64,000 nucleotides of DNA from Pseudomonadota bacterium (GTDB lineage: Bacteria > Myxococcota_A > Polyangia > Haliangiales > Haliangiaceae). This document shows, piece by piece, positions 26,806 to 35,071 of the stretch. Under the pieces are notes generated by a model. That model saw only the letters and a program-made list of their open reading frames with translations, was not told the origin of the DNA and ran no database searches. Every line of letters starts with the position of its first letter. The stretch's first letter is position 1. The stretch is from contig JAKSDA010000065.1 of NCBI GenBank assembly GCA_022360315.1, positions 124,001-188,000 of the forward strand, read 5' to 3'. A program made the position numbers and the translations under genes.

Positions 26806-27222
26806 ATGTATGCCGCCCTCGACAAAGCTCTCGCCCTGCGCACTGCGCCGCTTTTTGCGTCGCTGCCCACTGCGGATCTGCTTCCGGTCGCCAATCTATG
26901 TACCGAGATCAGTCTCGACGCGGGTGACGTATTATTTCGCGAGGGCGACATGGGTGACGCGATGTACGTCGTGGTTCGGGGCAATGTAACAGTCGAGCGC
27001 GATGGTGAAATCCTGGCCACTCTCGGTTGTGGAGAGTGTGTCGGTGAGATGGCGGCCCTGGACTGGCTGCCGCGCAGCGCGACCGTGGCCGCTGCAGAGC
27101 CTAGCACATTGTTTCGTCTCGATCGCCACGATCTTCTCGACCTTTTGATCGATCACCCAATTTTGGCCGAAAATTTAGCTACCGTCATGGCGGCGCGGGT
27201 CCGCCGGTCCAACCGAGCTTGA
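26806..27222 (+). CDS. Single-domain cyclic-nucleotide-binding protein
   Basis: 138 residues, essentially one cNMP-binding domain: DVLFREGDMGDAMYVVVRG and a phosphate-binding cassette GECVGEMAALDWLPRSATV, with the Glu and Arg that contact ribose and phosphate. There is no DNA-binding domain, so it should act by protein contact. It is followed after one base by a transporter that itself ends in a cNMP domain, so the two are almost certainly cotranscribed and may work together. Dispersed motif 2 lies right before the start codon. Start at 26806 is chosen because the domain begins immediately after. Confidence 0.85.
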   Translation: MYAALDKALALRTAPLFASLPTADLLPVANLCTEISLDAGDVLFREGDMGDAMYVVVRGNVTVERDGEILATLGCGECVGEMAALDWLPRSATVAAAEPSTLFRLDRHDLLDLLIDHPILAENLATVMAARVRRSNRA

Positions 27223-27223
27223 G

Positions 27224-30200
27224 ATGCAGAGAATTCTCCTGTTCGCGGCTGGCGCGGCTTTTTGCACCATGGCTGTGGTGTTCATGCTCAAGACCTTGGC
27301 CGAGACCGCGTTTTTGGCCGAGTTTGGTTCCACCTACGTGCCGCATTTCTTTGTCGCTCAATCGGTGGCAGTGGTCTCCCTGTCGGCGGGCTATGGTGCC
27401 CTGATCAAGCGCATGAAGGCGCTGCCGTTCGATCTGATCATTCTCTTTGGTCTGGCAGTGGTGTCGTTATTCGCCCCACCGGCCATCGAGCTGGGCGGGG
27501 CCTGGGTTTTTGTGGTGACTCTGATCTTGATCTCTGTATCGTCGTTGGCGTTCCTGGCGGTGTGGAATGCTGCGACCGAGGTAGTGCGCGGTCGTCGCGC
27601 GCGTACCTTTGTGGCCCAGGCCAGCGCAGCGGCCACGGCAGGAGCCATGACGGGCGGGTTTGCTGCGTCGGGTGTGGTCGCGACCACCGGTGTGGTCTGG
27701 CTTGGCCCGGTGGCCGGCGTTCTCCTTTGTGCCATCGGTGCGCTCCAGATTGTATTGACGCGGGCCAACGTCAACAGAGGTCGGCGATCGGCGGCGTCGC
27801 ATCAGCGCGAGCGGGCGACCCGGCGGGCGACCTCGAAAGTGGCGCGCCAGCTGGTCCAGCTGGTCATTGCCGCTGCGGTTGTGGAGGCCATCCTAGCTGC
27901 GGTGGTCGATTTCGGCTTCAAGGAAGTGGTGAGCGAGCGTTTCGACCGGGAGCAGATGGGATTGTTTTTCGCCCTGTTTTACGGGGTTTGCAACGTCTTC
28001 ATTCTGATTCTTCAGCTATTCATCACGACTCGGCTACTGGCCGCGAAATCGCTCCGATTCACCCTCTCGCTGCAGCCGCTCGCACTGTTATGCATCTGCG
28101 TTTTGTGGTTTTTGGTACCGGTCCTGGCTCTGGTCGCGCTGGCCCGCAGCTGTGAGAGTGTGATGAAGTTCGGTCTCGGTCGACCGGCCCAGGAACTCGC
28201 TCTGGGACCACTGATCGACCAGCAAAAACAGCGGGCAAAGGTACTCATCCGTGGGGTTTTTGGTCAGGGCGGTGCCGCCGTTGCCGGGCTTCTGCTCATC
28301 GCTGCCGCCTCGCTTCTGGCCGAGTATCCCGGCCTGCTTGCCGCTGCTGCGGCGTCACTGGCCGGGTTATGGCTGATCTTGCAGCGGCGTGTGGCCCGGC
28401 TCTATCTCGCCACGTTGAGCGCCACACTGGGAATGCGGCGTCTGCCGGCGCATGGTCCACATCAAGCAGCGATGCTCGATCGCGACGGGCTGGCCGAGGT
28501 TGTGGCCATGCTCGGCGAGGGCGATCGGGAACGCGCTCGCCTGGCCCGCGAGATCTTGGCCAGTGCTGCGCCGGATGCTCCGGTGTTGGCCGATCATCTG
28601 GTTGCCAGTGACAATCCACAGGTGCGGAAAACTCTGTACGAGCAGCTGGCCCAATCGCCGGGACCGACGAGCACGCGGTCGTTGCGCGAGGCGGTGTTGA
28701 ATGAGGATCCGGCGGGTGGAGCGCTGGCTGCAGGGTTAACGGCCCTTGCTGCCTGCAGAGACCCGGCAGCCACGAAACTGGCCCGCACTCTGGCCACGGG
28801 AAGTCCCGAGGACAGCGACGAGCTACCGCGTGCTGCCTGGCGGTATCTCGCCCAGGTCGGTGCCCTCGGTGGCGAACCCGAAAAGCTCCGCGCAGTGTTG
28901 CGTACCACCCTGGCGCACGATGGTTTGCGGGCTGCTGCGATGTATCAAACTGCGCTCGAGCTCGGACAGATCGACGAACCCCTGGTCGATGCCGATGTGG
29001 CCGCGGCGACTCAAAGCTCTGCTGAACGCAGACCAGATGATGGGATGGCGGGCCAGTCGATCGGGTGGTACATCAATGCACCGGTGGAGGATACTTCACC
29101 GGACCGTCTGTGGACGCTTGCCAGCAAGCCGGACGAGCAGTCGGTGGACGAGCAGTCGGTGGACGAGGAGCCAGAAGACCACCGAGGTGCGGCCGAAGCG
29201 TTCAAGGTGGCTGCTGTTCTGGGCCGTTTGAAGCCGCTCACCGAGTTACTCAAGGCCATCGAAATGAAGCGTGTTGGCGCTGAAGAAGCATTGGGTCATC
29301 TCGATTCAGTCGCTCTGCACAGCTTGATGATGCTGGTCAATGCGCGCGATGCATCGCCGCGGGCCCGTGCGCGTATTCTCCGCGGCTTGCGCCGCTGCGA
29401 CGTGCCGGCGTGCATCGACGTGGCTGCTGACGCTCTGAGCGACGGCGATCCGCGTGTACGCGACGCCGCGGTCCGCACCCTTCTACACAAGGCGCGCGAC
29501 GGCCAGGTCCACATTCCGCGCAGGGAGGTTGAAGACGCCCTGACCCACGAGCTGGAACGGTTTCGCGTCTACCTCTATGCCCGGCCTCCCTATCCGAGCA
29601 ACGTGCGCGAGAGTTCGATCGCCTTTCGTCATGAGGCCGCTTTGGTGCTCGATGCCGAGGTATTTTTTCTCGACGAGCTCGAGCGGTGTACCGAGCAAAA
29701 TCTCGCCAAGGTATGCGAGCTCCTGGCCTTGCTGGGCAATCCCAACGAGATTTACGCCGCGGCCCGCGAGTTGCGTGCACCCACCCTCAAGCGTCGACTC
29801 AAGGCTGTCGATATTTTGCAGGAGGTGGTCAGGGGAGCCCAGCGTACCCGGCTATTCGATTTACTGGACCGCTATTTGCAGCCAAAGAGACCGACAGCGC
29901 GCGACCGTGCTGCGGTATGCGAGCTTGATCCCTGGCTGGCGCGATGTTCGGGTGACGAATTTGCACCGATTCGGAGCCGGCTATCGGGTTTGCGTGCAGC
30001 GCCGCTGTTTGACGGCGTTCCCGGCAGGGCATTGATCGAGCTCGCCAAGCACACCACCGAGTTCACCTGCGAGCGCGGCGAGGTCGTCATCAGGGAGGGC
30101 GACCCGGGCGACGCGCTTTACGTCGTCATGTCGGGCAGGCTGATGATCGAGCGCGGCAGCGAGAAAATGCTGCATTTGGTGGCTGGAAAGTCTTTCGGCG

Positions 30201-30361
30201 AGCTGGCCTTGATCGACGGTCAGCCCAGGCAAGTCACGGTGCGCACAGTGACCGGCGCGCGGCTTTTGCGTCTGCCCCGCGAACCGTTTCGCCAGGCGCT
30301 CAGAGAATTCCCTGAAATCTACCTCGGCCTGATGCGCTGCCTCGCCACCTGGCTGCGCTAG
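27224..30361 (+). CDS. Giant fusion: nucleotide-transporter-like membrane domain, HEAT repeats, cNMP-binding domain
   Basis: 1045 residues. About 1-400 hold 10-12 membrane segments resembling ATP/ADP translocase (Tlc)/MFS proteins (MAVVFMLKTLAETAFLAEFG, KRMKALPFDLIILFGLAVVS). Residues about 420-900 are alpha-helical HEAT-like repeats (EVVAMLGEGDRERARLAREI, SDGDPRVRDAAVRTLLHKAR). The last 115 are a cNMP-binding domain (VVIREGDPGDALYVVMSGRL, FGELALIDGQPRQVTVRTV), with the Glu kept and the Arg in PRQVTV. Such fusions occur in Bacteroidetes and deltaproteobacteria without a proven substrate. It may be a transporter gated by a nucleotide second messenger. One base separates it from the upstream cNMP protein. 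Confidence 0.85.
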   Translation: MQRILLFAAGAAFCTMAVVFMLKTLAETAFLAEFGSTYVPHFFVAQSVAVVSLSAGYGALIKRMKALPFDLIILFGLAVVSLFAPPAIELGGAWVFVVTLILISVSSLAFLAVWNAATEVVRGRRARTFVAQASAAATAGAMTGGFAASGVVATTGVVWLGPVAGVLLCAIGALQIVLTRANVNRGRRSAASHQRERATRRATSKVARQLVQLVIAAAVVEAILAAVVDFGFKEVVSERFDREQMGLFFALFYGVCNVFILILQLFITTRLLAAKSLRFTLSLQPLALLCICVLWFLVPVLALVALARSCESVMKFGLGRPAQELALGPLIDQQKQRAKVLIRGVFGQGGAAVAGLLLIAAASLLAEYPGLLAAAAASLAGLWLILQRRVARLYLATLSATLGMRRLPAHGPHQAAMLDRDGLAEVVAMLGEGDRERARLAREILASAAPDAPVLADHLVASDNPQVRKTLYEQLAQSPGPTSTRSLREAVLNEDPAGGALAAGLTALAACRDPAATKLARTLATGSPEDSDELPRAAWRYLAQVGALGGEPEKLRAVLRTTLAHDGLRAAAMYQTALELGQIDEPLVDADVAAATQSSAERRPDDGMAGQSIGWYINAPVEDTSPDRLWTLASKPDEQSVDEQSVDEEPEDHRGAAEAFKVAAVLGRLKPLTELLKAIEMKRVGAEEALGHLDSVALHSLMMLVNARDASPRARARILRGLRRCDVPACIDVAADALSDGDPRVRDAAVRTLLHKARDGQVHIPRREVEDALTHELERFRVYLYARPPYPSNVRESSIAFRHEAALVLDAEVFFLDELERCTEQNLAKVCELLALLGNPNEIYAAARELRAPTLKRRLKAVDILQEVVRGAQRTRLFDLLDRYLQPKRPTARDRAAVCELDPWLARCSGDEFAPIRSRLSGLRAAPLFDGVPGRALIELAKHTTEFTCERGEVVIREGDPGDALYVVMSGRLMIERGSEKMLHLVAGKSFGELALIDGQPRQVTVRTVTGARLLRLPREPFRQALREFPEIYLGLMRCLATWLR
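29132..29168 (+). repeat. 15-base tandem repeat inside the HEAT region
   Basis: GACGAGCAGTCGGTG is repeated twice and followed by GACGAGG, giving DEQSVDEQSVDEEPED, an acidic in-frame loop. Confidence 0.6.
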
Positions 30362-30391
30362 CCCTCTATCTCGGAGGTCAAGCATGAGTAT

Positions 30392-30877
30392 TTGCGGGGT
30401 GAGGTTTTTGCGATGGCAGGTGGCACACCCGATCACGCAGCGCTCGCCATGAGCGTGGGTATCGCTCTTGGTATTGGCCTGCGTGGCAAACGGTGCCGTG
30501 TGTTTAGCTCGGATCTGCGCATACGTGTTGAGGAGGCCGACTTGGCTACGTACCCCGACGTGACTGTTGTCTGTGGAGAGCTTGAACGATCGGCCAACGA
30601 CAAGAACGCCGCCGTCAACCCGATTGTGCTCGTTGAAGTTCTGTTCGAGTCCACCGAGGCTTGGGGCCGAGGCGAGAAGGCGGCTCATTATCGCCGCATC
30701 CCAACCCTGCGCGAGTATTTGCTTGTTGCGCAGGACGAGCCCAGACTCGAACTGTACCGGCGTGCTGATGCGAGGCACTGGGAGTTTCATGAGGCGCGGT
30801 CTGGCGAGTCGCTCCAGCTCACCTCGGTCGGGATGACCCTTGAGGTCGACGAGATCTATCGCAATCCCCTTCAATGA
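30392..30877 (+). CDS. Uma2-family nuclease, N-terminally truncated
   Basis: About 161 residues from a TTG at 30392. It reads GEVFAMAGGTPDHAALAM, PDVTVVCGE, NPIVLVEVLFESTEAWGRGE and AAHYRRIPTLREYLLVAQDE, which are the PD-(D/E)xK Uma2 core with Asp, Glu and Lys (or an equivalent) present. Uma2 proteins are usually about 20-30 residues longer at the N-terminus; here the same reading frame runs back without a start codon to the stop codon of the transporter, passing SEVKHEYLRGE, a typical Uma2 stretch. So the 5' end is lost, or a TTG start is used. GGAGG plus ATG at 30384 is out of frame. Probably a relic. Confidence 0.6.
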   Translation: MRGEVFAMAGGTPDHAALAMSVGIALGIGLRGKRCRVFSSDLRIRVEEADLATYPDVTVVCGELERSANDKNAAVNPIVLVEVLFESTEAWGRGEKAAHYRRIPTLREYLLVAQDEPRLELYRRADARHWEFHEARSGESLQLTSVGMTLEVDEIYRNPLQ

Positions 30878-31353
30878 GTCGTTGGGTTGCGGATGGCATA
30901 AGTTGCAATAAAAAATGCGAAAATGAAGCCGCAATCAGCTCGACTCGCACATTGTGCGCCAGCGTAGGACGACCAGAGATTCTCGTGTACCAGGATGACA
31001 TCGGCGACATGACAGCACACTTGATCGGACCATCCTCGATACAGCTCATCGCGCGCCGCGAGCTGCTGCTTCTGCAAGTCCACGCGCTCGCTGCCACCGA
31101 CATTGAACTCATCGCCGAGACCGTGCGCAGAGGTCTCGCGATGGTGACTACCCTGGTGAATGAGCGCTCGCAGGCCAGCGACGAGGACGTGCAGCAGTTC
31201 ATGGCTCGAGGTCAGCTCTGCCACCTCATCGTCACCGCTGGCCTCGACAATATTGATGCACCGTGGGCCGATCTCTTGCAGAGAGGTATTCGGCATCCAG
31301 TCACCATGGAAAAACCGTCCCCGCGAAGGGGGCGTCGGCGGACTGCGAAGTGA
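30874..31353 (+). CDS. Hypothetical protein overlapping Uma2 stop
   Basis: 159 residues; ATG overlaps the Uma2 stop (ATGA), which suggests coupling. The sequence is helical and charged (SIQLIARRELLLLQVHALAA, DEDVQQFMARGQLCHLIVTA), with no membrane segment. No family recognised. The opposite strand also has an open frame over the same bases, but the plus frame has more balanced composition and a sensible start. Confidence 0.45.
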   Translation: MSRWVADGISCNKKCENEAAISSTRTLCASVGRPEILVYQDDIGDMTAHLIGPSSIQLIARRELLLLQVHALAATDIELIAETVRRGLAMVTTLVNERSQASDEDVQQFMARGQLCHLIVTAGLDNIDAPWADLLQRGIRHPVTMEKPSPRRGRRRTAK

Positions 31354-31370
31354 CCCTCCGCCGACTCTCA

Positions 31371-33044
31371 TCAGAGCACGGCAGGCGGTTCGTGCTTTGT
31401 GTCTGGCCCGGGTCTCCGCTCCGAATCGGTCTGTTTGTCCAGTTCGGGATCCAACTGCTCGGACTCGGCGTCCGACTGCGTGGCCAGTTCAGGCTCCTCC
31501 GACCCGGTATCTGTTTGGGTAGCCGGTTCGGTCTCGGCCGGTCCCGAGTCGACGGGTCTGGATAGCTCGGGCTCGAGCTCTTCGACGTAGATCCGCGGAT
31601 CTGAATCGCCGAGATTGCCCATGTCGAACAGAGGTTCATCGTCGTCGTCCCCGATGTGTCCGGACCGGTTTCCGGCGATGCCTTCAGCAAGCTCCTCGGC
31701 CATGTCTTCGGCAAGCTCCTCGGCCATGTCTTCGGCAAGCTCCTCGGCCATGTCTTCGGCAAGCTCCTCAGCCATGTCTTCGGCAAGCTCCTCGGCCATG
31801 TCTTCGGCAATGTCTTCCGAAAACTCTTCGGAGACCTCGACGGACTCGGCAACTGCGCCCGGAATCGGAATGGGGCCCAGATCGAGCGGGGCGAAGAGTC
31901 GATGTAGCGACTCGGGAAGGTCGGCCAGCTTTGTGGCCAGTTCCTGTTTGGACAAAAAGATCTCCTCGCGGCGATCTTCGTCCAATTGCCGGCGCAGCAC
32001 CAGCTCGCTCGACGACTGTGAGTGCGCGGCAATCTCGCCGACCACCGGCGCCATGGCTTCGATCACCCGTTCGACCACAACTGCGGGGTCTTCGTGCTCG
32101 ATCAGCGGCTGCCCGTCCACATCGACCCCGAGGAGCTGCTTGCGGCTGTGCTTGATTTCCAATACAGCCTGAGCCAGTTTTTTGCCGAAGTCAGCTAGCG
32201 GCTCGATGTCTTCACCGGCCACATCAAAGGCCACCATTTCGGCATCAGCCGCCTTGCGGTGTGCGATCTCGACGGTCGGCTCGACACCGTAAATGAGCAC
32301 GTCGTAGCCCGCGCTGTTAAAAGCCGGCGTCGCGCGCAATTTGAACGAGGTTCGGGTTGCCGATACAGTCAATTCGTTGATGTAGAACTTGCTGACATTG
32401 TTTTTGACCAACTTGAGCTGTTTGCGTACCCATCCCACTCGTTCTGGACTGTGGATCTCGAGCCCGGGCGCGAAATAACTGACCCGAACCTGCCGGGTGA
32501 AGGCACTCGACGCCGATACGTCGAGATCGACCGAGGTGCTCACGTCATACGGTGTATGACAGCGCAACTGACCCGTATACTCCTCGCCGTAATCGAGAGC
32601 GAGGTGCACTTCGCGGCTGCTGTCGGGCAGGTCATAGACGAGCAGAAGAGCACCCAGCGACTTCATATAGGCCTCTCGCTGCTTTTTTCTGTCGATCGCG
32701 ACGCGCTCCACATTGTCGGCCAATTCGGAGCGAAGGTCGGCGACCGCCGCTCTCACTGCATTGGTCGACGCCTGCTCGATGACCTCGGCGCACCGCGCGG
32801 TGGGCGTGCCCGAGCGAATTTGTTGCACAGATTCGATTATCCCGTGAACTCGTGCACCGAGTTCTTCGAGCCGGCTCACCTCGGTGCGGACCGCTTCTTC
32901 GAGCTCACGCTGCCGCGCGCGCGCGGCGTCGACGCGCTGTTCGGCCAACAGCATCTCGACGCTGACGTCGACAATCTGGCGCAGAAAATCGATGTAGTTG
33001 ATCGTGATCGCCGATGAGCTCGAGTCGCCGTAGAGATAAGTCAC
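31371..33044 (-). CDS. Coiled-coil protein with acidic repeat tail, unknown function
   Basis: 557 residues from GTG 33044, chosen because GGGAGG lies 5 bases upstream; the frame runs further upstream but without a Shine-Dalgarno. The first 60 residues after the start read YIDFLRQIVDVSVEMLLAEQ, then coiled coil (RARQRELEEAVRTEVSRLEE). The middle third has alternating beta strands and helices (KFYINELTVSATRTSFKLRA). Residues about 430-480 are five copies of AEDMAEEL, from a 24-base tandem repeat. The tail is Asp/Glu/Pro-rich and disordered. No signal peptide and no known domain. It is divergent from the pirin gene. Confidence 0.75.
   Translation of the reverse strand: MTYLYGDSSSSAITINYIDFLRQIVDVSVEMLLAEQRVDAARARQRELEEAVRTEVSRLEELGARVHGIIESVQQIRSGTPTARCAEVIEQASTNAVRAAVADLRSELADNVERVAIDRKKQREAYMKSLGALLLVYDLPDSSREVHLALDYGEEYTGQLRCHTPYDVSTSVDLDVSASSAFTRQVRVSYFAPGLEIHSPERVGWVRKQLKLVKNNVSKFYINELTVSATRTSFKLRATPAFNSAGYDVLIYGVEPTVEIAHRKAADAEMVAFDVAGEDIEPLADFGKKLAQAVLEIKHSRKQLLGVDVDGQPLIEHEDPAVVVERVIEAMAPVVGEIAAHSQSSSELVLRRQLDEDRREEIFLSKQELATKLADLPESLHRLFAPLDLGPIPIPGAVAESVEVSEEFSEDIAEDMAEELAEDMAEELAEDMAEELAEDMAEELAEDMAEELAEGIAGNRSGHIGDDDDEPLFDMGNLGDSDPRIYVEELEPELSRPVDSGPAETEPATQTDTGSEEPELATQSDAESEQLDPELDKQTDSERRPGPDTKHEPPAVL
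31692..31811 (-). repeat. Five copies of a 24-base tandem repeat
   Basis: Unit on the plus strand CTCCTCGGCCATGTCTTCGG followed by CAAG; five nearly identical copies in a row encode AEDMAEEL on the minus strand. Confidence 0.85.
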
Positions 33045-33049
33045 ATATA

Positions 33050-33055
33050 CCTCCC
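33050..33055 (-). promoter_or_regulatory. Ribosome binding site that fixes the start at 33044
   Basis: Minus-strand GGGAGG, 5 bases before GTG 33044. It is the strongest Shine-Dalgarno in the area and places the start 42 codons inside the longest open frame. Confidence 0.6.
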
Positions 33056-33411
33056 ACTTTTCGCGCAGTTTCCGCTTGCAGCACTCTGTAAGCGCGAAGG
33101 GTACAGCAGTTGCTTTCTGTTTACCTCGGGCAAAGTGTGACACGAAGAAATCATGCACAGGACCAGGCATTGCGGCTGCGTTGCGAGCGAATTCTCCATT
33201 CTCTAAAAAGTAAGATATTTTACGAAAAAACTAGGATTAGACCGGGTTTATCTCGAGCCAGATCAGCGAGTAATGCGGGGTCCGACGGAGCGGCCGACTA
33301 TGCGACTCGGTCGGTTATTCGACCGCCCGATTGTGCTATTCGTGAAACGGAATGTCCGGCGAGGACGTCTTACTGCTGCGTCGAGGTGATCTTGGAGTTA
33401 TTGGAGACACG

Positions 33412-34332
33412 ATGCGGAGCAAGCGTATGGTGACTGATCGATCCGGGAGCAATGATCTGGAGCAGCGCAGCGTCGCGCGCATCGTCACGGCGCACAGACA
33501 GCAAGAAGGCGCTGGGTTTACGGTGCGGCGACCATTTCCGGCTGCTGGGCTCGACATGATTGATCCATTTCTTTTGCTCGACGAGATGGGGCCTGCCGAG
33601 TACGGACCGGGTGAAGCAACCGGGGCACCCGATCATCCTCACCGCGGTTTCGAGACAGTGACATATGTTCTGGAGGGAGAGACCGAGCACGAGGATTCGG
33701 CCGGGCATCGCGGGCGTATCGGGCCCGGCGATGTGCAGTGGATGACGGCGGGTGCGGGTATCGTGCACTCGGAGATGCCGGCGCGACGTATTCGCGAGCG
33801 CGGCGGTCGGGTGCACGGCTTCCAGCTCTGGGTCAATTTGCCGGCCCGGCTCAAGATGACTCGACCGCGCTACCAGGAGATTCCAGCCGAGCGCATTCCG
33901 CAGGCTCGAACCGGCGACGGGCGAGTGCAGGTCAGCGTTATCGCCGGGCAGGCACTCGGCGTCAGCGCAGTCATTGACACGCATACTCCCATCATCTACC
34001 AGGACTGGACACTCGAGGGAGGTGCCGGTGTGGTGCAGTCCATTCCCGGCAGCCATCGGGCGTGTATTTACGTATTTGCCGGTTCGGTCCACATTGGTAC
34101 TCGTCGCGCCGAGGTCGGGGACGGACAGCTTGCAGTACTCGGCGAGGGAAGCGCGGTTTCTCTGCACGTGCCGGACAACGCGCCCGCGCCGGCTCGCTTG
34201 CTGGTTCTGGCCGGTACGCCGATCGGCGAGCCAGTGGCCCGTCAAGGTCCGTTCGTCATGAATACCAGAGAAGAGTTATACCGGGCATTTGTCGACTATC
34301 AGTCCGGTCGCATGGGGTCTATCGAGCGATGA
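33412..34332 (+). CDS. Pirin-family cupin protein
   Basis: 306 residues from ATG 33412; GGAG lies about 7 bases upstream. Bicupin pirin fold with the N-terminal metal site complete: His75, His77 (DHPHRGFETVTYVLEGE), His119 and Glu121 (GAGIVHSEMP). Bacterial pirins bind iron; some have quercetinase activity, others regulate metabolism by protein contact. The C-terminal cupin is intact (YVFAGSVHIG). The gene stands between two divergently read neighbours, with 46 bases to the 4Fe-4S activase gene. Function beyond the fold is not predictable. Confidence 0.95.
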   Translation: MRSKRMVTDRSGSNDLEQRSVARIVTAHRQQEGAGFTVRRPFPAAGLDMIDPFLLLDEMGPAEYGPGEATGAPDHPHRGFETVTYVLEGETEHEDSAGHRGRIGPGDVQWMTAGAGIVHSEMPARRIRERGGRVHGFQLWVNLPARLKMTRPRYQEIPAERIPQARTGDGRVQVSVIAGQALGVSAVIDTHTPIIYQDWTLEGGAGVVQSIPGSHRACIYVFAGSVHIGTRRAEVGDGQLAVLGEGSAVSLHVPDNAPAPARLLVLAGTPIGEPVARQGPFVMNTREELYRAFVDYQSGRMGSIER

Positions 34333-34378
34333 GCTGATGGCTGTCGCCGGTGGCGAGCTTTGCTGATACGGGCTAGGA

Positions 34379-35071
34379 TTGCCTGTGCCTGCGATCTTGC
34401 GAGTAGGGCTGAGCGTGCCCGATACCGAGGCCGAAGGGCCAGGGCGGCGTTTTGCCATCTGGGTGCAGGGCTGTCCACTGCGCTGTAAGGGTTGCTGCAA
34501 CCCGGAGCTTTTTGCGTTTTCAGGTGGTATCGAGCGGGCAACCGATGATCTGGCCGCGGAGATCGCGAACACGCCGGGCATCGAAGGAGTGAGTTTTCTC
34601 GGTGGCGAGCCGTTTTCACACGTCGGTGCAGTACTCGACGTGGCCCGCCGTGTGCGCGCTGGTGGACTCTCGATTATGATCTTCACCGGCTTTACTCTGG
34701 CCGAACTGCGCGCGCGCCGGCGCGCCGATATCGATGAACTCATCGCCCTGACCGACCTTCTGGTCGACGGTCGCTACCGGCGCGATCTACCGGAAACCCG
34801 ACGGCGCTGGATCGGCTCGAGCAATCAGATCATGCACTTTCTAACCGATCGATACTCGGCTACCGACCCGCAATTCTACCGCCGAAACACGGTCGAGATC
34901 CGTTTGAGCCGCGACGGCCTCTTGGTCAATGGCTGGCCAGGCGCAGCCGATGCACTTGCCACGACTCTGACCACCTGCACTGACGATCGAATGGCCGGCC
35001 GCCCGGCCGCTGCGCTCCGCATGAACTCCACCGCGCATCGACCCGGACCGCACGCTACCAAAGGCCGATGA
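34379..35071 (+). CDS. 4Fe-4S single-cluster radical-SAM protein (NrdG-type activase)
   Basis: 230 residues. The cluster motif is CPLRCKGCCNPE (Cx3CxxC), near residue 33, as in NrdG/PFL-activase-type proteins. SFLGGEPFSHVGAVLDVARR is the GGE SAM-binding block, followed by IFTGFTLAELR. Such activases make glycyl radicals, but the next gene has no glycyl-radical motif. The last 25 residues (AGRPAAALRMNSTAHRPG) come from dispersed element 1, so the normal C-terminus has been replaced. The stop overlaps the ATG of the next gene (ATGA), so the two products are probably made together. A target outside the window is possible. Confidence 0.8.
   Translation: MPVPAILRVGLSVPDTEAEGPGRRFAIWVQGCPLRCKGCCNPELFAFSGGIERATDDLAAEIANTPGIEGVSFLGGEPFSHVGAVLDVARRVRAGGLSIMIFTGFTLAELRARRRADIDELIALTDLLVDGRYRRDLPETRRRWIGSSNQIMHFLTDRYSATDPQFYRRNTVEIRLSRDGLLVNGWPGAADALATTLTTCTDDRMAGRPAAALRMNSTAHRPGPHATKGR
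34986..35050 (-). repeat. Dispersed element 1, copy D, at the C-terminus of the activase
   Basis: On the minus strand it reads GGAGTTCATGCGGAGCGCAG and CGGCCGGGCGGCCGG. It encodes the last residues of the activase (GRPAAALRMNSTAH), antisense to the copy in citrate synthase. Confidence 0.7.

Noticed and set aside
30871..31371. Minus-strand frame opposite the hypothetical gene at 30874
   Set aside because: The plus frame has a coupled ATGA start and more protein-like composition; the minus product is rich in Cys/His/Trp typical of shadow frames. Not fully settled.
31692..31811. Regular repeats that could suggest a CRISPR array
   Set aside because: The units are adjacent 24-base copies without spacers and lie in a coding frame.
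33266..33298. Possible further copy of dispersed element 1 before the pirin gene
   Set aside because: Only AATGCGG and GGAGCGGCCGAC match, with different spacing; too short to count.
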